Source: Eutypa lata (lineage: Eukaryota; Ascomycota; Sordariomycetes; Xylariales; Diatrypaceae). Taken from it: a stretch of DNA of 64,000 nucleotides. The notes under the pieces were generated by a model. That model searched no databases. It had not been told where the DNA came from and saw only the letters and a program-made list of their open reading frames with translations. This document shows, one piece after another, positions 21,239 through 33,473 of the stretch. The translations under genes and the position numbers were made by a program. The DNA lies in NCBI GenBank assembly GCA_022661535.1, contig JAKULF010000017.1, positions 496,001-560,000 of the forward strand, given 5' to 3'. Numbering within the stretch: position 1 is the stretch's first letter; the number at the start of each line of letters is the position of its first letter.

Positions 21239-23450
21239 TTAAATAACCTCGCTCTTCTCGGTAACGGGAGCCTTCTCTGTCTCGGTGACATCCGGGTTGC
21301 TGCCGCCCCCTAGCCCCTGAATCAAGGCAGTCAAGCCAATCTCGCGGTTGATCTCGTCCATGCGCTCGAAGTCCGCCTGCGCAGTACCTTCCGATCCGAA
21401 GATGACATCCTAGTAGTTCAGTTAGCGCATAACTGCATCCTAACACGCATTTACTCCGGTTGTGTAGATATATGCTCGATAGAAAACGTACCATCTCCTC
21501 AAGCGTGAGACGCTTCGTCTCGGGAACGAAAAACCAAATGAATCCAGCTCCGAGGAAGGTTAGGAGACCGAAGATGATGTAAGTGCCGTAGCCGATCTTC
21601 TCCAGCATGTCCGGCGTGACTTGACCGACAACTACATAAAAGGTAACTGGTTAGTGCCGATCCCAACCAATTGCGTACGTATATAGTCTTTACTGCTTCA
21701 ACCACTTACTGAAGTTATTCATCCAATTACTCGAAGCACCCAGCGACACACCATACGGACGGGAGCTAAGCGGCCAGACCTCAGCAACAAGGATCCAAGA
21801 GCAGGGGCCCCACGAGTAGCCGAAGTGGATGACGAAGAGCCAGACCATGGCGACGGCTGCCCAGCCCGCGGCGGCCTGCTCGTGCCATCGCCCGTCGTTC
21901 TTGGCGAAGATCACGGCGATGATGATGTGACAGGTGCCCTGTGTGCATATTAACATGTTGTCCTTGAGTATAACACCTTGTTTTCTAGAAGTTTGTAGCA
22001 CGAGGTAAATGATCAGACATGAAATCAGACTCCAAGCGACGTTTCTAGAGAAGGGCGCCAAGGATTCAGGGGGCAAGATGTTTTTACACATACCATGCCG
22101 ATGGCACCGATCGTTAGGACGGGCTTCCGGCCCACTCGGTCGATATAGAGGACTGCTGGCACCGTGAAGACGAACATGGCGATGCCCACAACTCCGGTGG
22201 CGAGCAGGCTCGTCGCGTTGTCGTCGAGGCCTAGTTGCTGGAAGATGGTCGGCGCATAGTAGAGGATTGCGTTGATACCTGTTTGTTTGAGTGGTGTTAG
22301 TTACTGGATAAGCACCGCATTGACAAGGGAGCTACGTGTGAAAAGATCGCACCTGTCCATTGCTGGAAGAACATCGTGACCGTAGCGACAATGACACGCT
22401 TGAACATGGCCTTAGTCTGGAACAGCGACTTGATAGCAACAAACTGCAACTTGAACGTATTCCAGTGGGTCTGCTCCCTCAGATGAGGGAACGCCTCAGC
22501 AACAGTGCGCTTCTCGAACTGAGACTGGGCTTTAATCTCGAGGAATTCGAGTTCGACGAGCTCGTTATCGGGGGGCAAGCCACGCAAACTGGCAAGGATA
22601 CGGCGGGCCTCGTCCTCACGACCGTGGTGCAACAGCCAGCGCGGGCTAAAGGGCATGAAGATCATGCCGACGAACAGGATGACGGCGGGGAACAGCTGCA
22701 GGCAGATGGGGACGAGCCAGGCGGTGTCCTGCTGGAACCCCAGGGTAGTGCCGCCGATGAAGTTCGTCCCGTAGTCGATCCAGAAGCTGACCATGATGCC
22801 GAAGGTGATGGCGAGCTGCTGCAGGGCGACGAGCGCGCCGCGCACCTCGGGGGGCGCCACCTCGCTGTTGTAGATGGGCACGATCATCGCCAGCGATCCC
22901 ACCCCCATACCGGTGACGAAGCGCCCGGCTAGGATGACCTGGGACCCGCCGCTTTGGGCCGTGGCTTGGATGACGACGCCGACGACGAAGACGGTCACCG
23001 CGACGAGGATGCCGTATTTTCGCGAGATGGCCTCCGCGAGGAACCCGGAGAGCAGCGTGCCGATCCAGGCGCCCAGCTCGAGGATGGCGGTCAGCCAGCC
23101 CTTCTTGGTCTGGTTGCTCGTGTATTCGCCCATGTCTAGATAATAGGTGGTGAGGAGAATGTGTTAGTTCATCCGTCATATATGTACTAAGTAGCTATTT
23201 GAACAACAACAACAACAGTATCTAGAAAAAACATGGACTCACGAGCCTGGAAGGAAGGCATAGCTAGGACCCCGGAGAACATTCCCTGGTTGTAGCCGTA
23301 TAGTACGCCCCCGATGCAAGCGAACAGCGCAATCCGGAAGACTTTGAAATTCTTGACCAGGGCAGCCGGACCAGAGGCCCCCATCATGTTCTGGCGGCGC
23401 TTCAGGGCGGCATCGTAGACGGCCGCCCCGGTGTCACCTCCGCCGACCAT
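21239..23450 (-). CDS. MFS sugar porter (sugar transporter family)
   Basis: Six exons on the minus strand (23450-23243, 23135-22353, 22278-22094, 21938-21710, 21631-21492, 21409-21239) join in phase to 571 residues. It belongs to the major facilitator sugar porter family, twelve-helix plasma-membrane proteins that carry hexoses or related compounds with protons. Visible signatures are GGVLYGYNQGMFSGVLAMPSF in helix 1, SRKYG after helix 2, AGRFVTGMGVG, the PFSPRWLLHHGR variant of the PESPRWL motif, QQWTGINAILYYAPTIFQQLG in helix 7, DRVGRKP and the C-terminal PETKRLTLEEMD. The cytosolic tail is long and acidic (about 45 residues). Met at 23450 is preferred over one nine codons earlier because family members start close to the AAVYDAALKRR helix. 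The substrate is not predictable. The Phe in place of Glu in the PESPR motif is unusual. Confidence 0.93.
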
Positions 23451-24256
23451 GGTGCGTGTGGCGAGGTTATCAAACAAATTAGATTTATTCTAATATATAA
23501 CTTTCGGGGCTTCAAGATGCGTGTTGTCTGCTCAGTGGCCAATGCGAAAAGAAGAAGAGAAGGGAAAAGGAAGAAAGAAAAAAAAGGCGATGAGGGAAGT
23601 TTTACTCAGCCGGAGGACGCTGGGGATGCCGGCATGATAAGCTCACTCATATACTCCATACCATACCCTAGAACATACGGGTAAGCATGCCATTTGTAGC
23701 GATGGCCTACGTACAGCACAGTACCTACATCCTACGAAAGAGAGGATTTTCCCCTCGGGAGGGTGGAGCATTACGAATCGTGAGATGCAGCGACCATATG
23801 GGCAAATCAGACGCGAAAGTTGTCATACAGGGCTAAACTCTACTCCAAACTCTGAGAACTCACCACGCTAGACTGGGGTGTGGGATAAATTGCCATTCAA
23901 TATTGGGGGAGCCGACGACGGCCCTCCCCCCAGCAGCATCAGGCTGTTTTTATAATTTATTAGACCAGGGGGACAATATAGTTTCTTCCCCTGCCGCTTT
24001 AAACGAAGCACCATGCACAACTGATATACGGGCATCTTCGTTTAGACATTCCCACGGGCTATCGTTCTCTGAATGACCGAATGCCTTATTCACTCAAAGC
24101 CAACGACTTTATGTCTAGCCAATTCCCAGTAGTCACTTTTACCTTTCTTTTTAGTCCGCTAGATATTACGACGACTACCGAGACCGCAGGTTCGGCCCCG
24201 TGGAGAAGTGGAGAAATCGACATGGGCCTCGAGTGCGGAGAAGAAGGGCCGGGGCA

Positions 24257-24304
24257 GTCAATCAATCAATCAATCAATCAGTCAGTTCAGTCAGTCAGTC
24301 AGCT
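24257..24304. repeat. (CAAT/CAGT)n microsatellite
   Basis: Five or so TCAA units passing into TCAG units (cagtcaatcaatcaatcaat, then cagtcagt). Simple tandem tetranucleotide in non-coding DNA. Confidence 0.85.
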
Positions 24305-27300
24305 CACTTGCAGATCTTCCCCCGTCCACCCAGATTTGGGGTCGGCCCTATTTAGGCTAAATTGGTAGCGGCCGGGGGTCTCTCGAGAGTAGAACAACAC
24401 ACAAAAAGCCTGTAGGGCTCGAAAGGCCCGATTTCCCACCGCCAGCCAGCCGGCCATGCATGGAGATGTTTCTTCCCTTTCGGCGTAATTAATTGGGCTG
24501 AAGAAGATCAGTGCACGTGGTAAGCACGCGAGCTGTCTAGTTGTCGACTGTCGTCAGTAAACGCATTAGAATGGTGTAAATGGCAGGATTCTTATGCGAT
24601 CTATCACTTGATGGAAGGTTGTGCTCTGATTAGGTTTGACTAGAGGCGTGGCCCGTCATTGGTTGATATGTTGGGCTTAATAGTTAAGAAGGTGAGTCTT
24701 GCTGGACTGAAAATCTAATGCTAACAACTGGCAATTGTCAAGTATGAGCATTACGCTTCTGTACCATCTAACAGTGGTTTTCTTATGTCCTTGATGCGAT
24801 TCCCTATAATTTTTGAGCTCTCGGTGATCATTCTTTAGTCGGAAAGGTGATCTGCTCTGTTCAACATTAATATCAACGTCAATATCAACCTCTGAAAGTC
24901 TGAGCGACACTTGACATTAGAAGAGGTTGCGTAAGTGCAAAATTGAAGAAACCCTGGTACAATAATAGATGGTCGAAGCGATGCACACTTGCAATGAGCT
25001 CGAATGATTCTCGGAAGATACTTCCAGTCGTCATAAGGTCATTTGGAACGCTTGTTCTTGTAAAGTCCATTCATGTCCAAGTAGCTATCAGGGGGAAGTG
25101 GCACTGACTCTCCCGACCACGAACGAGAGTGATTAAGACACATGAATACCACCTCATTATTCGGACCCGAACAGGCCAATCTAGAACTAAATTGGTCAAA
25201 ATCAAACTTAACTCCTGAGAGAGCTTGGCTGAAGAGAAATGTACTGATGCCGCGTTATGTGAATCTACGCCGCATTTCACTCCTTATTCTCCAGTTGGGA
25301 GATTAAGACAACAACTTAAGTTCAGGCACTTTGCGTTGTTAAAGTCGACATCACGGTCATTGATGCTGAACGAACGGGCGCAGCAGTGGTTCGACAACGG
25401 ATAGTCCAGCGAGTAAGGTGATAACAAGAAACGAACAGAATTATAAAAAAAGCCTGCGCTTGCGCTTACGCAGGGATGAGGCCCAACGCGGAAAGCAGTC
25501 GTTCGGAAAGGGATCCGGCGTCTCAGTGGTCGGCACTGGAGGTCCAATGGCGACCCAACAATGCGAGGTTCGATTTCCTAAAAGGGGGGGATCTCGAAGG
25601 ATAAAAGGGAGAGGGGGGATCGTCGGGCGAGAGAGAGAGACAGCATGATGGGTGGCGGCATCTGGTACCAACAGGCGAGATGAATGGCAAGAGAGATCAT
25701 GATGGCCTACAAGCGAGCAGCCGCGGTCTTTGAAACATGAAACTGCATGAGGAATACTACCTTTACACGCTTGCCTGTCTGCCCACATGCCTGGCTACAT
25801 ACCTAGACTACCTAGACTAATAGGTACCGTACATGATGATGATGATGAGGTGGCCGCAGAACCAGCCGGCCATATATCCCCACACGCGGTAGCCATCCTG
25901 CCATCGTACGGGAAGAGTGGATTTAGGCTAGACTTAGGCTGCTAGAACATTATCGACGCCTGAGTGTGTAAGTATGTACGTATGTAGGTATCACAAGAAC
26001 CTGAGATTTTTGGACCTCATAACTACAACTTACATCTCTCTACTTCTGTAAGGTATCACATAGATAAATGCAATTTGGGTGGACTTAAGCGTCTGTCCGT
26101 CATTTACAATTGAACTCGGTAAGACCGGCACCGAGTTGTGCCCGGTATCATTTGCAACCCATACACTTCGTGACGATCGTTATCGATTACTCTGTGTCAG
26201 TTCAAGCGAGCAGTGCTGCAACATGGGGGCTTGTAAGACTGATTGATTACCGCGAAGGAAATCCTTCAACCTACATACATACATACATACGTACATGGTG
26301 GTACGTGAATAATATGGGGGTTTACTCATCCGGGTGGAAGATCGTCACTTTAGACGCCGAACCAATAGGGAGAAAAGGGATATAGTTAAGAGGTATCCAT
26401 ACTTCCCTGGCTACGCGATAGAGGTATGATTAATAAAGAAAGCTCAGGGGGTTCATCACGTGATGAATACGGCCTTCTGTCTCTCCCTCTCTTTCATTCA
26501 TGTTGTACTAAGAGTAGGGTTCGGGGTTCTGGGTTAGGTAGTATAAAACCTGGGAGCTGCCAGCCTTACCCGCCTAGTGTATGTAGAACTTTATATAGGT
26601 ATGTAGAATGTATACATGTATGTATATATATATCCCTACCAAGCTCTACTATGGATGTGTGAATGAACTGCCAAGGTTACCTAAATTAGAGCACTGGGGT
26701 TGTTAGCAGCCCTAATCTGGCTAAGTAGACGTCATGCGAACAGTGAGTGCTACGATAATCAGCAGCAGGCTAAGCTCTATACAGTATAGCGGGATACGTA
26801 AACGCGCGGTTGGATCTTTTAATATACACACCCACACCCACCCCTGCACACCCGCACACCCGCCTTGACCCGGTACCTTTTTTAGTCAGGGGGGTGAGGG
26901 GGAACTGGGACACTGGGGACACTGGCAGACTGGACTGGGGGAGTTTTCTTTTCCAAATTTGGAATGTTAAATCAGATTCTAACCAATCCGACTTCTCAAT
27001 TCTTGTCGTTTCAAACTTTTCTACTTCCATCTTCATACTTTTAGACGCCGACATTCATTTCCTCCTCTTGACCTTTCCCCTCTTGTCGGCTCTTCTTTCT
27101 CTCTAACCCTTTTCTGTTACATATGAGAATTGTTGCTAGGCGCGAGAAAACAATGATGCTCCATAGTACTTACTGTAACTAACCCGCAATGAACAGCAGA
27201 TACTACAAGGATGAAGATGGAATAGCAACATTGAAGCTAAGTGACTTAACTTAAACTCGCAGATCCAAACTGGGCGATACGATGATGCCTGTGATTTCCC

Positions 27301-27664
27301 AATCGAGCGAAACTACGTACGTAGAACATACGCAGATTGATGGTAAGAGAGAGGTAGACAGAGAGAGAGAGAGAAATACACGCGCACACAGACCACCGAA
27401 ATGGATACACGAGCGAAACAAACGAGCGCGATGCTACCGTCGCGTTGGGGGCCATGCGACAAGATGCATTTGGATCCATCCTGCCAGACTAACCCGTTCA
27501 CGATGCAACACTCCTGATAGTTCACCATGCAAGGTACCGGCCGTGTCTACCTGCATTGCCATGTAGGTAGGTAGGTACCTTTCTACTTCTTCAGCGTCTC
27601 TTTCTCATGGTGACACTCAATGAGAAGGATTCCTTGAGCCGTTTCCTATCTTTATTCTATTACT

Positions 27665-27697
27665 CGAAGTCGAGTCGAGTCGAGTCTTGTCGAGTCG
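27665..27697. repeat. GTCGA pentanucleotide repeat
   Basis: Tandem copies of GAGTC/GTCGA interrupted once (cgagtcttgtcgagtc). Short simple repeat in the gene-free region. Confidence 0.75.
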
Positions 27698-29423
27698 CCC
27701 CATTTTCATAGAGCGTATCTACTACATATCTATCCTTATGTGGATCTGTCCTACAAGCTTTCTAGCACCCGCCCCTCCTCTCACCTCACTTCATCTATTT
27801 CATTTTCTTGGCTCCTCATCGGATCATAACGCTCCCGCTCATGACAGCGTAGTGTTGTAATCGGTGATTCTTTCTCAGATGGCTATGACGAAGAATGATG
27901 CCAACGCTTTGAATGGCAGTGGAGATGGTGGGATGTCGAACACTTAGAGTAGGTACCTACGCTGCTACGTCGTCTTAATCTCGTCATTCTCAATCCAAGG
28001 TCTCTTCATTTATTCTTATTCATTCACTACTACTACATACATACATACATACATGCTTCATTTATTGTGTGTACCGTGCGCGCGGCATTGAGCGCGCGCA
28101 TATGTACGTGAGCGGGGGAGGAGGGGGGGATAAAAAGGAAAATTAAACTATGTTACCATATAAGGCTGGCGCTTACTGATACAAGCCCGCTTCTGCTATT
28201 TCGGGCCCAATACTTCGGCTCGCATCTTTTAGAGCTATAGCTCTAACTAGTCCTCTTCGACTATCTGCTTGTACGTCTGTCTCTCTGTCTGTCTATACCT
28301 AAATATGTATCTACATACTGCATACTGTATCTATATGCGTCCCACACTCCACACACCCTGGTTTCCCTACCTAACTACCCTTGATCTTCTTGATCTTCAT
28401 CTCCCCCTGGAAAGTTTATTAGCCGCCCTCCACACTAGGCCACTTTTCTAACCGCCCGACTTCGAGACAGACGCCATCCCGAGGCTGACCAGCCAATATC
28501 AGCGGCCCTTGGAAGGAAATCTCGCCCTTTCAGACACACAGCGCAAGTTTCATGATCGCTGCTTTGCATTCGACCCCCAAACTTTTCTGCTGTCAAGGTC
28601 GCTCTAGACTAGATGCGTAGCTCTACTACCACCACCACCACTACTACATGGGCTCCCGGCGGGCAAGGTAGCTTTGTTTCAGATCCGGAATTTTGGGTCT
28701 CACGTTATTATCTTATTTTATTTTATTTTATTTTTTTATGTTCTCCTTCACTACGAAGCGCACACACACACACACTCCCGCACGAGAGACACAGGCAGCG
28801 GGACAAGCGCGAAGAGTGGGTGGGTGAGCGGGCGGGCGAGTGGACCCGACCGACGTTCGTCCCTTTTCTGCTTCGACGTCGTCCAGTCCTCTTGATATTA
28901 TAAGTAGTCGCGTCCATATCGCGACCTGGCCTGGGAAATTACTCTTTCCCTTCTCGGACCCTCTCGCTATAATCTCAAACGCCAGTTTCCTTGTCGTGTT
29001 CTTTTTTTTCTTCAATTTTTTTATTTTCTTTCTATATTCCCTATATCGGCTTCTCGTTTCTTCCTTAGAGCTTGTCTCTTTGCTTGCCCTGAAGGAGAGA
29101 GAGAAAAGGGAGAAGAAACAAAACAGAAAGCCCCCGTTCGTTTCACCACCATTCGTTTGATACGAGTTGTCGAAGCAATTATCTCCTACTTGCTTCCTTG
29201 CTTGCTTGAACTGTATTACCCTGGTAAACACCTCCAGGCGAGGCCCAAACGGTTGTATAGTCAGATTATCTTATCTTCGAACAACGAAGAAAAAACAAAA
29301 AACCCCTCCCCCCTAATACTAATCTTGTCTTCCGTTTCGGACCGGACCGGATCTTTGATACCCTTGTATTTTATATTATATTATTTTTTTTTCTCCTTTC
29401 TTGTGTTCGTGTGCTCCACACCA

Positions 29424-30829
29424 ATGAACATGCCGAAACACACGAGATCGTCAAGCACGAACCAGAACCGGTACTCCAACCCGATGCCGGTGTCTCTAGC
29501 TCCATCGGCTCCGATGCCGATCTACAGCACGCGGCAACAACAGCAGCAGCAGCAAGCGCAGCAACAGGCACAGCAGCTCTCGTTGAACCCAGGCTACTAT
29601 CCCACGGTCCCGTCCTCGCAGGCCATGCAAGTCCAGACATACGACCCGTACCCGGGCGTAGCAACGGCATCGACAGCAGCAGTGGCGGCGGCGGCGGCGG
29701 TAGTGACCCAGCCACCGATGCCGCACCGGGCCTCCTCGGGAGCGTGGACGCCGCAGGACGACCAGAACCTGCTCCAGGCGCGGCAGCAGGGCCTGAACTG
29801 GGCGCAGATCCAGAGCAACTACTTCCCCAACAAGACGCCCAACGCGTGCCGCAAGCGCCACGAGCGCCTCATGGAGCGCAAGGGCGCCGACGACTGGGAC
29901 CAGCGGAAGCTCGAGCGCATGGCCAAGGAGTACATGAGCCTGCGCAAGGAAATCTGGCAGCCCCTGGCCCAGCGCACCGGAGAAAAGTGGAATGTTGTCG
30001 AGTCTATGGTGAGTACTTATCTGTTTAATTTTTTTTTTTTCTCATCTACTCTGCTTCGTGTGGTCTGTGCCCCTTTCCATCTGGGCAAAGGGGGAGGAGG
30101 CGCATATGTGCGCGCTCGTGGTGTATCTGCTTCCAGCGGAGACCTGATTTTCCCTCTCTCTTTTTCTTTTTCTTTGCCCCTCTCAAGCTAAGCGATCCCT
30201 ATAACTAACCATCTATTGCCCCCCCTACCTAATAGTGCATGAACAACGGGCTCAAGAACCTGCAGTCCGCGGCGCGATCGGCATCACGCCGGGAGCGCCT
30301 CGAGACGAGCGGTCATCCAATGCATGGGTATGACGACGACAGCGGAATCTCCGGCATCGGTCTGACACCAGTAGATGACCAGCTCGACGCATCGTACAGC
30401 AGCCCCGCCTCGTCGGGGGGCTCGCACCACTCGTCGGGCGGTAGCAGCAACGCGCACTCGGTCGGGGGCTACGGCAGCGCCTACGCCATGGCGGTGAACG
30501 GCGGTCACCACCCCCAACAGCACCACCAGCACCACCACCAACAGCAGCAACACCACCAAACCGCATACGGAGCGCAGGGCTACACGACAACCGGCAGCAC
30601 CGGTGCCCTCTCGTCCTCGTTTAGCTCGTCGCATTCCTCCAACGCCGCGTACCATCCCCACCCGCACCATCAACAGCAACACCACCACCACCAACACCAT
30701 CAGCATCCCGACGATTCTGCCGCCGCGTACATGGCGAACGGCCAGAGGCTGTCTAGCGTCGACATGGGCATCGAGTCCATCATTAATAGACCGGCCCACA
30801 ACGGTGGGGCCAGCATCTACAAGGAGTAA
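29424..30829 (+). CDS. Myb/SANT-domain DNA-binding protein
   Basis: Two exons (29424-30008 and 30236-30829) join in phase to 392 residues. Residues 103-152 form a Myb/SANT repeat: SGAWTPQDDQNLLQARQQGL, then NWAQIQ..YFPNKTPNACRKRHERLMERK. A second Myb-like helical repeat follows (about 158-215): DWDQRKLERMAKEY, EIWQPLAQRTGEKWNVVESM, then across the intron CMNNGLKNLQ and a basic ARSASRRERL end. It should bind DNA in the nucleus as a transcription factor. Low-complexity flanks include a Gln run near residue 38, an Ala run near residue 90 and a His/Gln-rich C-terminal third, typical of fungal regulators. Two nearby ATGs (29424, 29430) can start it. The 6 kb empty region upstream and 2.6 kb downstream suggest extensive regulatory DNA. 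The target genes are unknown. Confidence 0.9.
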
Positions 30830-33473
30830 TTGGATGGGTCATCTCTTCTTCTCTTTCCTCTATTTTGATTTTCTTCTCTTTTTTTTTTTTCACTTGTGCT
30901 TTCTATCTTGCTTTTTTTTTTATATTGTTGTAGTGGTTGTTGAATCTACCCTAAGAGTTACAGAATCTTCGACCACACACATACGCACACATACACATAC
31001 ACGGATACACTCCTTACAGCAAGTTATAATGATGGGCATCTGTGTTTAAAACTGACATTTGACGTCTCTATCTTTGATGTTATTGCTTCTGTTCAATTGT
31101 TTTGTTTTCCTTCCTTTTCTCCTGGGCGGCGCATAGGTGTTCAAGGCGTGTCGGTGTACATAATCGGCAAAGGATACTTACTTAAGTAAGTACTTAGGGT
31201 GGGGGTTGGTTGGGTGGCGGCGCTGGATTATCAGGGGGTAATGATTACTTACAGGAAGGGGGGAGGGTAAAAAGAGCGAGACAGGCAAATTGGAAAGTGG
31301 TTATCTCTTTATTTTCCTATTTTTATTTTTATTTTTTTATCTGCCGGCGAGCAGTCACGAACGTCATCATTGTGGAGGGAATACCATATTATCACTATCA
31401 TTGTCGTCATCACTATGCAAGAGGATTATTGAAAAAGGGAAGGGGGAATAGAGCCTCTGCTCAAACATATCATGTCCTAGGATACACAGTGGGAGGGTAA
31501 GCATAGAGATTGGCGAACAGATTCTTTTTTTCCTGGTATTGTTTGTTGGACTTTGGTTTTTCTGGGCTGCTCTCTTATACGTACGTACATACCATCACAT
31601 GTACTATGGGTTGGAACTTGGTACTGGTTCCCCCTTTTAATGAATGTTGGATGACCATTTCACTCTTTTCTTCTTGTCTTCATTTTTTTCATTTCCAAAA
31701 CTTATTTCATATCTGTCCTCTCTGTATACTAGCTAGTACGATTATGACCTTTGTTACCTATCTCATCATATAGATACCTAACCACAGACAAGTAATTAGA
31801 CCCGAGGAGGATGGTTACGATAGTATGAACGCAAGAATTTTTCGTTATTCATTTACTTACTTCAACTTGTCACTTTTAGTGACGGGGAAGATTGGCATAT
31901 ATGTGGATAGCTGCTCTTCTCATGTAAAGGGCATTTCGCATCATACATAATACAATACATACATGTTTCCAACGAAGGTCTCCGGCGTATGAGTAGCAGA
32001 GCACTTCTCAACTATACCCACCTCCATATGCTCCTTTATTATTATTACTTAAGTGTAGATATCTACAGTATCCGTACGTGCTTCTAATCGAAGTTGTCTA
32101 AAACCAGTGTCACCGACCGGTCAAGGTGATGACCCCTTTCTTCACACTAAAGATATATATCTACTACTTACTTACATACAACAGTATATTAGACTCAACT
32201 AGACCAACTCAAAGAGGTAGTGGCACGAGACCATTGACGAAATCCAGTTGCCATAGTTACTTAATCATCAAGGGTAAGCAAAACGTGCAGCAAGCGATGC
32301 TCCTCCAATTCATCGCCAACCTATGGCCTCCTGGGCCAACCTGAGATAGCCTGATCTGACCTGACTTCCTGATTACTTACCTATATTTCTACGCCGCATG
32401 ATTACTTACCCCTTAATCGATCAGGTAGTACAAGATCCTTCGCTCTCTTAAGCAAGGGTTAGGTAAGCATGTAGGTACGTAAGTAGGTGCTTGAGTAGCT
32501 ATAGCGAGAAAATGGGTTCTAACTACCTACCTGATATTAACGGGTACTCCGACGGACCGACCAGCCGGTCAGTTAGTTAGTTAGTCAGTTAGTCCGCCGA
32601 TTCACGAACGACCAACAACATGACACGACACTACCTATCTACCTACTTGTACATATCTGAATATGTAAGTAAGCAGCCAGCCTTCAACGATTAATACTAC
32701 ATATGTAGATGGATGAAGGAATGGAACGTTGCTTGCTAGGAGGTAGCTCAGATATTGCTCGACCTTCCCACGTCGCAGTCCCATTTGGACAACGAGCAAG
32801 AAAGATAGACCGCGCATGTAATCGGGACCAAGACCAACCGCATACCGCATGCGACTCGGCATTCGCGATCTGGGCCGCATACCCACAGACGCAAGGTACT
32901 TTGTTATTGATCCTGATCCTGATCCCATCGTGGTAACAGCCAGTATGTTGACTATTTACCTAGGTAGGTAGGTACATACGGTATACCTACAAGTATGGTA
33001 GTAGTAGTATGGTGGCGGGATATAATCTTCGCCCGTGCCCGCGCCGCAATCTACATCAAACATCAAACATTATGAAGTGGAGTTACATTCAAGTATCCAT
33101 ACGTAGCTAAATAGATACCTAGCGTTTTTTGGTTTTTGTTTTATGTTACATTGCGTGCCGGATGAGCATGTCCCCCATCTTCTGTTTCACATCCTTTTTT
33201 TCTTCTTCTTGTCTTTCCTCGCTGCGACCTCGCCATGCTGAGGTATGTAAGCCGTAGGATGTGTGGATGAGTGGTGTGTGTATATGGAGTGTAGATAGTA
33301 TGTATGTACTTTACTTACCATGTGCCATTTCAGACCTTGCGCTGCGGCCGTGGTGGCATGCCATGCATTGTGATGGAACGGGCCGCTTGTTCAAAATCCG
33401 TGAGCACGAGATCTGTAATCGACCAACCAACTGACTGACTGACTGGCTGCTTTCATTTAATTTCATCCATCCA
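30830..33473. other. 2.6 kb gene-free region
   Basis: 3' flanks of the Myb gene and of COX10 (convergent). Contains CAxACA runs at 30975-31002, a GTTA/GTCA tetranucleotide run at 32570-32592, a TACCTAGGTAGGTAGGTAC repeat at 32957-32974 and a GACT run at 33431-33446. No convincing coding frame. The region is much longer than two 3' untranslated regions would need. Confidence 0.5.
32957..32974. repeat. TACCTAGGTA palindromic tetranucleotide repeat
   Basis: ACCT and AGGT units meet head to head to give a TACCTAGGTA palindrome followed by extra GGTA units. The same motif recurs at many intergenic sites in this window. Confidence 0.8.

Larger units (their letters stand above)
23451..29423. other. 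6 kb gene-free region upstream of the Myb gene
   Basis: No credible coding frame on either strand. It holds the sugar-transporter promoter at the left and the Myb-gene promoter and leader at the right. Simple repeats include AATC units at 24257-24304, CATA runs near 26272-26290 and 28037-28056, ACCT/AGGT motifs at 25800-25825 and 27564-27580, and GTCGA units at 27665-27697. The last 700 bp are rich in T and C/T tracts, typical of a fungal core promoter and 5' leader. No tRNA or other RNA gene was recognised. Confidence 0.5.

Noticed and set aside
22360..22932. 190-codon frame antisense to the sugar porter
   Set aside because: Shadow of the transporter exon.
25560..25590. tRNA-like B-box (ggttcgattt)
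   Set aside because: One base off the consensus spacing, no matching A-box or cloverleaf arms around it.
28613..28903. Thr-run frame upstream of the Myb gene
   Set aside because: Microsatellite-driven and featureless; at most an upstream ORF in a long leader.
29157..29423. N-terminal extension of the Myb frame
   Set aside because: Starts from a non-ATG codon and reads through T-rich promoter-like sequence; ATG at 29424 begins typical protein sequence.
29411..30028. 205-codon frame overlapping the Myb exon in another frame
   Set aside because: Lacks any domain; the overlapping frame carries the Myb repeat.
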